Shown here piece by piece: positions 44,879 to 55,560 of a DNA stretch of 64,000 nucleotides. A model generated the notes under the pieces. The model did no database searches and had not been told where the DNA came from. It saw only the letters and a list, made by a program, of their open reading frames with translations. The stretch's first letter is position 1, and each line of letters starts with the position of its first letter. The translations under genes were made by a program, and so were the position numbers. The DNA is from Pleurodeles waltl. Taxonomy: Eukaryota; Chordata; Amphibia; Caudata; Salamandridae. The stretch is from positions 1,580,478,049-1,580,542,048 of the forward strand of contig NC_090445.1 in the NCBI RefSeq assembly GCF_031143425.1, in the 5' to 3' direction.

Positions 44879-47800
44879 TTAATTTACCCTCCCAATTGCT
44901 AAGCCCATTTTCAAGCCCAGTAGACATATAGCTGGGGTCTGGGTCATCTCCATCTCAAGCAGTTCTTTCAGCTCGGTCACCACCGCCCCCTTGCCCCTCT
45001 GAATATCGGGACAGTGCCATACCATGTGGTCAAAGTCAGCGTCCAATTCGCCACATTTGGGGCACGCCCTGGGGACTCCTCCATATATTAGAGTCAATCG
45101 ATGTGGAGTAAGGTACGTCCTATGTATGTAATTGTACTGGATATATCTTAAGCGTGTGTTCCTCGAGACCCCCCGTGGGTGTGCCAATACCTTCCGCCAT
45201 TCCGTATCCGAGAGATCCCTGCCCAATGGCCTCTCCCATCTTTCCCTTTGGGGCTGTAGCGGGTCCAATATGCCTTCGACTAGTGTTCTATATAACTTAG
45301 TTATTAAGTGAGCATCGTCTCCCGCTGTCAGCAGGAGGTGCAGCACTTGGTGTGTGGCGGGCTCCGCATTAACCGTGTCCCAATGCCCCTTTAAGTTATG
45401 TGTCAACCTCTGATACAGGAGGAACTGTCCATGCGGTACCCGCTGCTATTCATCAAGTCAGTGAATGGCCTCAACACCCCGTTGTGGAAGAGACCTCCAA
45501 TTGTCTCCACCCCGCCTTCGTCCATGCTCCCAGCCCGGTGCCCATTCGGCTCCCGCCCACTGTGTCTAGCGTTAGTACTGACAATGGTAATCCAGGAGAG
45601 TAAGCCGGTCCTACACCCACCCGTCACGTGCATCTCCTCCAGCAGGCCAGAGCCACTTTCGTCATTGTGCTTTTTTCTTGGGGTTCCACCCTCTGGTGTA
45701 TCATTTGTGCTATGATCTCATCACGGTTAGTCTCGCCGCTGGCGGTGCATCTGTCTAGGCAGTCTCTTCCCACAAACCACCTGGAGGCCCATTGTAATTG
45801 GCATGCTAGGTAATAGAATTCGAAGTCTGGGGCACCAAGTCCTCCCTCGAGCGCTGGCCTACAGAGAATTGAGAGCGATGTACGCCTTTGGCCTCCATCC
45901 CACACCAGGTCCCTGAGCAAAGTATTTAGCTCCCTAAACCACGACGCAGGGATCAGCACTGGCAGGTTAACGAAATAGTAAAGAAGGCGGGGCAACATAA
46001 TCATCTTAGATAATGATATTCTGGCCATTATCGGCAACTTCAGTTACTGCCAGAACCTAACCGAGGTCCGGAGGGAGGAGAGTGCCCTCCCTATGTTCCC
46101 ATCCCGGAGGTCTTTAACATTGTGGAACATCTGTATACCCAGGTACTTAAAGGTATGTGGTGCCCACACCACATCCCCAGGGCACGAGGAGGGGCGGTCA
46201 TATCCCGCTGTCACAGGGAAGAAGAATGTCTTACTCCTATTGAGGCGCAGTCCCGAGAGACCTCCGAAGCTGTCCAGTATTTGTAGGGCCCAAGGCAGTC
46301 CAGATTCCCCATCTCTGAGATAGATTAGGACATCGTCGGCATAGAGTGAAATTATGTGTTCGGTTTGTCCCCATTCCACTCCCTTGCCCGCGCCTTCCAT
46401 CCGTAACAGGGCCACCAGGGGCTCAATAGCCAGGGCAAATAATAGTGGTGACAGCGGGCAACCTTGCCTGGTACCTCTGTATATGTGGTAGGGCTCCGAA
46501 ATCGTCTTACCCGTTCTCACTCGCGCTAGTGGGGTTGCATACAGTAGGTCCACCCATTTTACCCATTCTTCCACCCAGCCCCATCCTGAGCATTAATGTC
46601 CGCAAGTAGTCCCATCGAACTGAATCAAAGGCTTTCTCGAAATCAATTGCTAGCAGCCTACCGGCTGGGGGTCTCTCCGTCAAAGGCATCTGTAATATGG
46701 CAAAGAGGCGTCTGAGATTCAGCGATGTGCTACGGTTCGGGACAAACCCATTCTGGTCAGTATGGACTAACATGGGTATATGTTGGAGTAATCGATTAGC
46801 TAGGATCTTACTAAGGATTTTAAAATCACGGTTCAGCATGGATAGCGGGCAGAAATCAGCGACGGATGCCTCACCCGATTTCAATTTGGGTAAGGGCACC
46901 ACCAGGGCCTCTCTAAGCGAGTCTGGTAATTGGCCGCGGTGTAACGCTTCTACATATAAGTCCACCAGCTGGGGCGTCAACAGCGCCATGTACTTTTTGT
47001 AAAAGTCCATTGGGAGACCATCTGTGCCAGGTGTCTTTTCTGGTGCTAGCTGCGTGATGGCCTCCCGTACCTCCTCCACCGTCACCGGGCCCCCCAGTTC
47101 GCCCCTTCCCTCGTGTGTCAGAGTAGTCAGTGGGAGCGGTCGTAAAAATCTATCTAGTTGTTCTTCCTCAGCATTATCGGGACTCTGGTACAGGTAGGTA
47201 TAGTATTCCCTAAAAGCATTGTTTATGGGACCTGGCCTGAATCTGTGCTCGCCTTTCATATCCCGCACACTCACGATGGGCGACCCCTCCCCGTCCGACC
47301 TCACCAACCAGGCCAGCAGCTTACCAGACCTACTTTCCTCAGCTTGTACTGATGCTAAATATCTCTGCGTGCAGTGGCATCTTAACTGTTCCTCTACCTG
47401 AAAGTGGGACCTCCTTGCTTGCATATATTCCTCTTGGTCCGATGTGCCATTGCTCCCTTTCTTTTCCGCCTCATGTATGGTTTTCTCTAGCTTGATCAAT
47501 TCACGTTCTAGGGTGCGCTTTATCCCTACCGTTTGCCCTATACTGTATCCTCTCGTCGCTACCTTAAGCGTTTCCCATTCTATGTATCTGGAAGTGGCAG
47601 ATCCCTTGTTGATTTTAATGTGGTCTGTCAAGAATGTGCGGAGTGCTTCTCTGTATGCCTGGTCCTCCAGTGCAGCTGGAGATAATCTCCACTGCAGTAT
47701 GGGAGGCCTGTCCTCAGCCACTCTCCAAGTGAGCAATAGGGGATTGCGGTCGGATAATGTGCACCCCAAGTATTCGGAGTGGGTCATCCCCCGTACTAGG

Positions 47801-48438
47801 TTGGTGGAACATACCACCCTGTCTATCCTAGTGTATATGCGGTGTAGCCCTGAGTAATATGAGTAGTCCTTATCGTCAGGGTGCTGCTCACGCCAAACGT
47901 CAATCAGTCCCCAGTCATGCATCCATTCTCTCAGTTTTTGGGCTTCTTTGTGGACTACCGTTCCCAGCAACGGCGGGGTAGAGCGGTCCATTTCTGTGTC
48001 CATTATGCTATTGAAGTCCCCCCCCCCAGCAATAACTCTCCGTGTTGCTGGCACGTGAGGCGGCTCGACAAACGTTGCAGGATGGGAATCTGGTCCTGGC
48101 TAGGAGCATAAATACTTCCCAGTACAACTGGGACTCCATGGAGTTTCCCCTCCTCCAGCACGAACCTACCCTCCTGATCCACGTCTGTCGATATCACCTC
48201 AAAGGGGCACCACCCGTACCCATACCAACGAACCTCTAGCGTAAGCAGAATATTTAGTGGTGAACACCTGCCCTCTCCATCTGCGCCTTAGCTTTTCCAC
48301 CTCTCTGTCTGTTAGATGGGTCTCCTGCAGCATTGCTACATGTATGCCTCTCCTCTTTAGATGGGACAATATTCTGTGCCTTTTAGCTGGTGACCCCATC
48401 CCTCATATGTTCCACGTTAGGAAACTATAGTCTGTCAT
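44879..48438 (-). pseudogene. L1 ORF2: endonuclease-reverse transcriptase
   Basis: The ATG is at 48438. The 12th codon is TGA (48403-48405) where CGA (Arg) is expected. The APE-type endonuclease is readable as AMLQETHLTD, GSIYAPSQDQ, GGDFNSIMD and TLSDRNPLLL (SDH variant), with frameshifts near 48197 and in a G run near 48020. RT motifs follow: VVPLPKLKSG, FEKAFDSVRWDYL, GCPLSPLLFALAIEPL and HIISLYADDVLIYL with YADD intact. Further frameshifts or stops lie near 46570, 46044, 45624 and 45405. The C-terminal Cys-rich motif is CPKCGELDADFDHMVWHC. About 1,180 codons fit L1 ORF2. The product would nick target DNA and prime reverse transcription there. Confidence 0.92.
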
Positions 48439-48652
48439 GTAAAAACATCAAAAGAATTGCGGCCCGCCCACCTCCCTCGCATCCCACTCCCTTCTATCCG
48501 CTATCATGTGCTGCATACAAGCAATCCGCAGTCCCCAGGTGCCATCAAAACTTAAAATTGAAAACCCCAACTCCCCATCCCCAGGGCGCCTTCCGAAATG
48601 CAGGCTGCCCAAGTAAACTGTGCAACAGTGCAACTTTGTCAACAAAGTAAAT

Positions 48653-48655
48653 ATA
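48653..48655. repeat. MITE target duplication ATA, left
   Basis: ATA precedes GGCCCTCATT and also follows AATGAGGGCC (49659-49661). A 3-bp duplication fits PIF/Harbinger transposition. Confidence 0.6.
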
Positions 48656-49658
48656 GGCCCTCATTCTGACCTTGGCGGTCGGCGGAGAGGCGGCGGTCGG
48701 ACCGCGAACAGACCGGCGGTCAGAAAAATGGCATTCTGACCGCGGCGGTCACCGCCGCGATCGACCGCCACTTCCCCACTCCGACCGCCACGGCGGTCAT
48801 GACCGCCGGGCTGGAGTTTGCGCACTCCGGCCCGGCGGTCGTCCCAAGACCGCCAACGGTATCATGACCCTGCCTACCGCCGCGGTTTCTTGCGGTCGGG
48901 AACCGCCATGCGAACCATGGCGGTAAGCACTATCGGGGCCAGGGAATTCCTTCCCTGGCACTGATAGGGGTCTCCCCCACCCCCCACTACCCACCCGAGT
49001 CCTCCCCCCACACCCTCCACCCCCCTGCCACCCCCCAGAAGTGGTACGAACCCCCTCCCCACCCCCACCCCGACATGCACATACATGCACCCCGACATGC
49101 ACACACCCCCAACATGCACATATACACACCCCCTACACACACATACACAACGGGGACACATACCCGCACACATACATGCAGACATGCGCACCTGCCGAAC
49201 AGCACACATTACCCATAGACACAGCAGCACCCCCGCCCGCATACACGCACTCACACACCCCCTCTACACACTCACACGCACACCCCCATGCACGCCCACA
49301 TCACACAACACCCCCTCTCCCCCTCCCCTCACGGGTGGTCAACTTACCTTGTGCGTTGGTCCTCCGGGAGGCGACGGGAGCCATGGGGAGGTGACCGCCA
49401 ACAGAACACCGCCAACAGAAGACCGCCACACAGATATGTGGGTCGTAATCCTGTGGGCGGTGTTCTGCTGGCGTGGCGGTGGAGGTTGACCAGTCTCCAC
49501 TTTTCCGCCGACCGCCAGTGTGGCTGCTGGCGGTTTCCCGGCGGAACGCTCCCAGCGGTCGGAATGCGCACAGCGGCATACCGCCGCGGTCGGCGGTCTT
49601 CACCGCGGCGGTAACTCGGCGGTCTCGCGAAAAGACCGCCAAGGTCAGAATGAGGGCC
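48656..49658. mobile_element. Harbinger-like MITE with GGCGGT-dense arms
   Basis: The ends are perfectly inverted for at least 22 bp (GGCCCTCATTCTGACCTTGG against CCAAGGTCAGAATGAGGGCC). Both arms, about 270 bp each, are packed with GGCGGT/ACCGCC in both orientations. The centre (48960-49330) is a C- and CA-rich region with ACACAC and CATGCACAC runs. It sits in the L1 spacer between ORF1 and ORF2. No coding capacity is real: the long frames are compositional. It is non-autonomous and presumably moved by a Harbinger transposase such as the one at 58503-59581. Confidence 0.88.
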
Positions 49659-49661
49659 ATA
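49659..49661. repeat. MITE target duplication ATA, right
   Basis: This is the right copy of the ATA duplication. L1 sequence resumes with GTTCTCGCC. Confidence 0.6.
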
Positions 49662-49808
49662 GTTCTCGCCAGTCTGACTGAGTGGACGAGAAGCCGGTAG
49701 GGGGGTGGGACTGTGCCTGTCGGGGCCTGCTACGTACACAGTGCACCTCACCTCAGGACCAGTTTGTGTACAGTTTCCCCAGGTCGTCCACCATCTGTGG
49801 GGTCACCC

Positions 49809-50849
49809 TCAGGGCCGCCCGGAGCAGCTGGAACCATCCACCGACAAGACTGTTGTGCCATCCGAGTCTCTCTCGTTGCTCTCTGGAGGAGATACTTCTC
49901 TGCCCATGGAGGCCGCCGCTCTCAGGGCCTCTGTCCTCCCAGACTCCTTCTGGGATCGTGATGGCTCGGTCCGGAGGCGGGCCCGATGGCGCCACCCACC
50001 GAAGGCCTCCCGTGGCCTTCTCCCAGCAACACCCGATCTCGTGGGTCGTCATGCACGCCCTCTGTGGGCCTCCAGCCACTTCTATGCTTCCTCCGGGTTC
50101 TGGAAGAATGTGGTCTTGTCCTCCACTATCACTCTTAGTCTTGCTGGGAAGAGGAGTGAGTATTGGATCCCTTAATTCCTGAGGGCCCTCTTCACTGCCA
50201 TAAATGATGCTCTCTTAGTTTGGACGTCCATAGTAAAGTCCGGAAAGAGAGTTACTTCTCCATTCGCCACCCTAAATTAACCTGCCTCTCTGGCCCTCTG
50301 GAGCAGGATGTCTCTGTCTTTATAGTGGAGTAACCTGGCAACCACCGCCCGGAGCGGTCTCCCAGGTGCCAGGGGCCTGGAGGGGACCCGATGCGCTCTC
50401 TCCAGTGTAAAGAATGGTGTCAATTGTCCCAGTGCTACCACGGTGTGCAGCCATTCCTCACGGAATTCCATCATATTCGTGCCTTCCGCACCTTCTGGGA
50501 GACCTACCACCCGTACATTGTTCCTTCTATTTCCTCCCTCAGCGTCCTCTGCCCTGCGCTCCAGACGTATCACTCTATCTATGAGATTCAATACTGAGGC
50601 TTCTACGTCCTTTTGTCTCGGTGTGAGAACCACTAGTGTGGTCTCCGTCTCCTTGACTCTATCTACAAGCTTTTGGTGTTCCGCCCGTAGAAGGCCCATT
50701 TCCACTGCCACCTGGTTAATATTGTGTTGTAAAGTTGCTTTTGTGTCCTCGATTGCACCCAGTATTTTGTCCAGGGTGTCTTGTGTTTTGGTCTGCGTGA
50801 GGTCTCGCAGGTCCCCTCCAGCGCGTTCAGCGGGAGTGGTGCGTTCCAT
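49809..50849 (-). pseudogene. L1 ORF1: coiled-coil RNA-binding protein
   Basis: The ATG is at 50849 and the frame ends with TGA at 49809-49811 (346 codons). It has the usual L1 ORF1 order. Residues about 20-100 form a coiled coil (LDKILGAIEDTKATLQHNIN, LLRAEHQKLVDRVKETE). An RRM starts with RRNNVRVVGLPEGAEG and includes ERAHRVPSRPL. The C-terminal domain follows with SLLFPARLRVIVEDKTTFF and a NPEEA-KWLEAHRG end. In-frame stops lie at 50277 (TAA), 50172 (TAA), 50082 (TAG) and 50049 (TGA), with coherent sequence after each, so they are secondary. The intact protein would trimerise and coat L1 RNA. Confidence 0.88.
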
Positions 50850-51910
50850 TCCTTATCTCCCGTGTCGGTTCCTGGAGGTCATCGGCACAGGATGGCCTGG
50901 CACACGAGATTTCAATGAGGCTTGGGGCCCCCGATTGTGACCCCGCCCATTCCCGCCACTCCAGGCTCTAATGCACCCAGTTTAAGCTACTTTACCGGAG
51001 CGGCAGTGTCCTGGCAACCCACGACTGGTTCCTCCGGTTGGTTATGCAATGGCGTGTTCTCATGCGTCCACTGCCCTCAGGCGGGGTCCTCCGGGAGCGA
51101 CCGCGCCCGTTCCCTAGGGCCAGTTCCAGGTTCAGCGTGGGGCCCCACTCTGCATAGCCCCACAGGTCCGGCCGGCCTCACCCCGTTCCTGGGGCCCCAG
51201 GGTTCGTCCACCAGCGACCTCAGGTCCTCTCCGGCACTTCGCTGGTGCGCCCAATATCTCAGCTGATCAGTGCGGTCGGCAGTTGCCGGGTCCCGCGGTC
51301 AACTCGTCCCACGGCGGCCCTCCTGGTGTCCGAGTGTCCAGCCCACTCCTCCTCAGTGCCCTGGGTCTGCCAAGAGGGACCGGAGTATCCAAGCGTCCTC
51401 ACACCACTCTGTCAGGGCTAGTTCTAGGGCCGCCAGGCCCAGCGCCATCTGTATGGTCGGTCCGAGCCGGGCATCCACTCCAGCCTGGCCACCATGTGGG
51501 GCACACCGCAACACTCCCCGGTCCCACTGGGGCCTGCCAGGCACGTCTCGCCCGCCGCCCTAGGCAAGCCGTCCTCGCTCCCCACCGAGGGGGTCACAGG
51601 GCCGGAGCCACCGCTCCTCCTCGCCGCAGCATCACATGCTGTTGTCGCGCTGTTGCCGGGCAGACCTGACACCCGAGCCCCAGGCTTCAACTCACTGCCA
51701 GGCCTCGCCAGCGCCGTCCCTCGCTTCCAGGAGCGGTCTCGGGGTCCGGAAATCCACGTCGCTGCTCGACCTCAGCCCCCACCAAGTCCACGGTGCGGCT
51801 CACACGGTGATGGTCCCGAGGTGAGGCTCGTTTATGTGGATAATAGAAGGTCCCACGGGAGCCGATAGATTATGCGGCCTCCATCTTGGCTGGTCCAGCT
51901 ACGCCCCCTC
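50850..51910 (-). promoter_or_regulatory. L1 5' UTR / internal promoter region
   Basis: About 1.06 kb of GC-rich sequence precedes ORF1 and starts with GGGGGCGTAGCTGG followed by CCAAGATGG. CCAAGATGG is the core of a YY1-type site, which positions L1 initiation in mammals. Its role here is inferred by analogy. Confidence 0.6.
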
Positions 51911-51920
51911 GACTATGAAC
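51911..51920. repeat. L1 target-site duplication GACTATGAAC, right
   Basis: This is the identical copy of 44006-44015 at the 5' side of the younger L1. Confidence 0.88.
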
Positions 51921-53603
51921 CATCACCGTTAATGTCTGGGGCTGTCGTAGAATGCGAGGAATGCACATCAGATTCTTTTCTCCCAGCACAAACTCTGTGA
52001 ATGTTCCCCACATATTTTGCAGACATGATCTTGGCAATCGAAGGGATGTGTATACCTCAGCATTACAAAAGACTGCATCACACAGCCAGTCACAAATCTT
52101 TGGTAAGAGCCCTTTGACCCAAGCTTTAACCACCTGTCAGCTTGCCAATACAAGCAGTAGCGTGAACAGCCATCAACTGCATTGGGGAACATCCGCCACA
52201 AAGCCCAGCAGCAGTGTGAAAGCAATATAGGTCTGCTGTCCCATTTAGAATAGGCACCAGATCAATCCAAAATATCTGGATCGCAAGGAGTACCAAGCAA
52301 GGTGCATAAAATCCGTTATATCAACGGGCAACAGGAGCACCTTGAAGAGCAAGTATTGTCCATAAGAGGCAATCGTTTAGGGGTGTAGTATATTGTGTTG
52401 AAGATGTTGAAATGCATGAGCCTGTGCCTCTGATTAATAGAAGCTAGTCCAGTATTCTCAAAACAGTATCGCCATGTTTTTAGCAGGAGCGGCACACCCA
52501 AGTCTATCTCCCATCATTCTCTGAGCCCTTCTTCTAGAGCAGGGAGTACCTCTTCGGTCGTTGATAATGTTGAGCCACCCACCCACTTGTGTTGGTAACC
52601 AGACACGTCTGCATCAGTGCCAAGTACTCTGCAGGTTTATCGGGGAAAGTAGCCCATTACTTGGAAACAGCATGCTGCAGTGCTTAATCTGTAAATAAAA
52701 ATGTGCCGGTGCCGAAAGCCCTCGTCATAAACATGCGGCTGCTGAATTTAGTTTGCGAGCATGAATACTGAGGCAGCGTAATACTGAAGCCATCCTGGGC
52801 CTCTTCAATCCATTTAAAGCCACTCCCTGCCTCCCCAATTGAGAGAAACTCACCCAGTGACATAAAGTTCCTGTTATGAACATTTGTCCTTGTCTTGTCA
52901 GAGTCAGTATCTGCGATGTGAGCTGTACCATTCTGTCCACGGTAGGAGTCGTAGCTGGGCTGTTTAAGTCATGGGAGTACATTAGCTAACAGCCAGTATA
53001 TCTCGCAAGGATCATGAATGCACACTGTGTGCACGGAACAGTTTCAACATAAGAGCATGGCCAGGGAAGTGGAATTGCCAGGATCATGTCTAACACACCA
53101 AATTCAACCTGATCATGTTCGGTCAAGAGGTAGGGAGTGCTGTAGTGCGCATTAACCAAATAAATGGTGTAGTGCACCTGGGAAACCAGAATATATCGTT
53201 CTGGATCCAGCACCATAGATCTTCCTGTTTGTTTGTATGTGCCAATCTATCCAAGTTTGCCATTTTAACACCCCCCCAAACCAATCTGATTAGCATGGAG
53301 TGCAGTCTGTGCACCCCTGCAAAAAAGGAATGAGAATGTTTACAAAAAGATAGAGCACTTTTGGGCCAATTATCACCTTGATGAACAAAACACAGTCTGA
53401 CAGCCACAGCGGAAGAGCGATCCACCAGTCAGTCCATGAGGCAAGAGTGTCCGTCACCAGCTATTATTGTCATGTATCATCAACTCCAAACCTCTATTCA
53501 CTAGGATTCCAAGGGGAAGCTGTATCAACCTGTTCCATGTTAAGCCATATTCCATCCCAAATGGATCCCATTGATCTCAGTACTCTTACCACTCGCAGAC
53601 ACT
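51921..53603 (-). pseudogene. Old decayed L1 ORF2, C-terminal half
   Basis: On the minus strand, pieces in different frames line up with the second half of L1 ORF2. KVLYLFVNILIPF (compare PRLLYYFVNLPVLIP in the younger copy) is followed by LHSMLIRLVWGGVKMANLDRL (compare LNTLLRDLVWDGG). RHRLMHFNIFNTIYYTPKRL near 52430 matches RLRYIQYNYIHRTYLTPHRL of the younger L1. Stops and shifts are frequent. A segment near 52670-52790 does not fit and may be a further small insertion. The right end is cut by the Harbinger start at about 53604. Confidence 0.72.
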
Positions 53604-53632
53604 CATTACAACCCTGGTGGTCGGTGATAAAA

Positions 53633-53649
53633 TGGCGGTAACACCGCCA
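53633..53649. promoter_or_regulatory. Perfect GGCGGT palindrome in Harbinger left end
   Basis: TGGCGGT-AAC-ACCGCCA is a perfect inverted repeat. More GGCGGT or ACCGCC copies lie within the next 170 bp. Subterminal motif clusters of this kind usually bind the transposase or its Myb-like partner. That role is inferred. Confidence 0.45.
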
Positions 53650-54466
53650 ACAGGCCGGCAGTAACAAAAATTGAATTATGACCACAGCAGAAACCGCTCA
53701 GACAGACAGACGCTTTAACACACCAACCGCCATGGCAGAATCAACAAGCACCACAACGGTAACCGCCAACAGCCAGGCGGAAGACAATGTACCGCCCACT
53801 CTATTATGACCGGCCTATCTGCCATCTTTTCCGGGGTAGTACCAATGACATCAAAAGCCTGGCGGAAACAGATCTCAGAAATCAAAGGACTCACCTGTGG
53901 AGACTCTGGGAACAACCACGATACCATGGAGCCCGAGCTGGATATATTCCCCATGCTCATCTACCTTCTGCTGCATTATGAACATCAATGCTGACGAAGA
54001 CGACCACGGTGAGTACTGCCACCTAGCACACAAAGAAGGGGGGAGGAAAAAGAGAGTGACACACACATGCAAAACCCCCACCCCCAACACCATACACATA
54101 ACCAGATGCAGTAACATTACATATTCACCCCGTACCTCTCAGGAATAATGCAAGAACAAAATGATTTGAAGAAAGTGAGTGCAATACAATAAAATACTAT
54201 GAATAAGTGCATCAATATACAAATGTATATACATATTTACAAATGTAGGGACACTGCCCAGTCCTAAATGTCTGTGGGCCACAGGGCCACAACACATAGG
54301 CCAAGGCCCCACCTCACTCCTGCAACAACACGGAGAGAACACTGCAGGGGCATCAGGTCGAAAATACACAGGCACCTCAGGGGGACAGAGAATGGGGGGG
54401 GGCACCTCAGCCGGAAGATGGTACAACGCCATTGGTCCTGGAGGGGGCAACATGTCCTGTGCTCTG

Positions 54467-54663
54467 TCCTGGGGAGTGCAAGGCCACAGTCTCTCAAGTG
54501 GGTGGTTTGCCCACTGCTTGGTCCTGGAGAGTGCAAGGCCAAAGTCTCTCAAGTGAGTGGTTTGCCCACTGCTTGGTCCTGGGGAGTGCAAGGCCACAGT
54601 TTCTCAAGTGGGTGATTTGCCCACTGCTTGGTCCTGGGGAGTGCAAGGCCACAGTCTCTCAAG
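54467..54663 (+). repeat. 55-bp minisatellite in Harbinger
   Basis: TCCTGGGGAGTGCAAGGCCA starts at 54467, 54522, 54577 and 54632, an exact 55-bp period with few substitutions. Confidence 0.9.
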
Positions 54664-54664
54664 T

Positions 54665-54935
54665 CGATGGCTTCTCCACTGGTTCTGGAGGGGGCTTTGT
54701 GCCCAGTGTGCTTCATCCTGGGAAGGATGGGGTGAGTGGATGGCTTCTTCCACTGGTTCTGGAGGGGGCTTTGTGACCAGTGTGCTTCATCCTGGGAAGG
54801 ATATGGTGAGTGGATGGCTTCTCCACTGGTTCTGGAGGGGGCCTTGTTCCCAGTGTGCTTCATTCTGGGAAGGATGGGGTGAGTGGATGGCTTCTCCACT
54901 GGTTCTGGAGGGGGCATTGTGCCCTGTGATGCAGT
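54665..54935 (+). repeat. 73-bp minisatellite in Harbinger
   Basis: GGCTTCTCCACTGGTTCTGG starts at 54669, 54742, 54816 and 54889 (73-74 bp). Each unit includes GTGTGCTTCATCCTGGGAAG. It directly follows the 55-bp array. Confidence 0.9.
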
Positions 54936-55094
54936 TCTTGGGGAGTGCAAGGTCACAGTCTCTCACCTGGGTGTCAGACCAACAGGATTTGCAGGGCTCA
55001 GACCTCATTACAGCCCATGGATGCAGGACTACACACAGGCCGCCGGTGGTGACAGCTGCTCAGTGGTGGCAGTGGCGGTGCTGGCAGTGGTGGG

Positions 55095-55560
55095 GTGGAG
55101 GCTCCAGCCCTTCCCCTGCAGCCTCGGACGGCTGCCGACTGGGGCTGCTGCTGCTGGCAGTCGTGCTGCTGGTTGAGCTGGCAGTGGTGGGGGAGGCTCC
55201 AGCCCTTCCCCTGCAGCCTCGGACGGCTGCCCACTCGGGCTGCTGCTGCTGGTGGCGGTGCTGGCAAAAGTAGGGGGAGCCTCCAGCCCCTCCCCTGCAG
55301 CCTCGGACGGCTGCCCACTGGGTCTGCAGCTGCTGGCAGCGGTGCTGGTGGTGGTGCTGGTGGTGGTGCCGGCAGTGGTGGGGGGAGGCTCCATCCCTTC
55401 CCCTGCAGCCTCAGATGGCTGCCCACTGGGGCTGCTGCTGGCAGTGGAGCCGGCTGACGGTGCTGGTGGAGGTGCTGGTGCAGGTGGCGGTGCTGGTGGC
55501 GGTGCTAGCAGTGGTGGGGGGAGGCACCAGCCCTTCCCTTGCTGCCTCGGACGGCTAAAC
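55095..55560 (-). repeat. Coding-type tandem repeat (SGQPSEAAGEG)
   Basis: Five copies of CAGCCCTTCCCCTGCAGCCT lie at about 55105, 55200, 55284, 55392 and 55528. They are joined by GCTGGTGGTGCTGG-like trinucleotide-rich spacers of variable length. On the minus strand they read SPSGQPSEAAGEGLEPPP. The repeats probably extend the disordered tail of the Myb-like gene product or lie in its 3' region. Confidence 0.75.

Larger units (their letters stand above)
44016..51910 (-). mobile_element. Full-length L1-clade LINE (with nested MITE)
   Basis: The 5' end at 51910 reads GAGGGGGCGTAGCTGG and continues to CAAGATGGAGG, a typical L1 start. The order on the minus strand is 5' UTR, ORF1, linker, ORF2, 3' UTR and an A/T-rich tail with AATAAA at 44016. 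The 10-bp duplications and intact order show a full-length target-primed insertion. Its net length without the 1,003-bp MITE is about 6.9 kb. Both ORFs carry stops and frameshifts, so it is not mobile now. It landed within an older L1. Confidence 0.92.

Noticed and set aside
48960..49750. Open frames of 110-137 codons in the MITE centre and arms
   Set aside because: They are produced by CA-rich and GGCGGT-rich DNA and are open on several frames at once.
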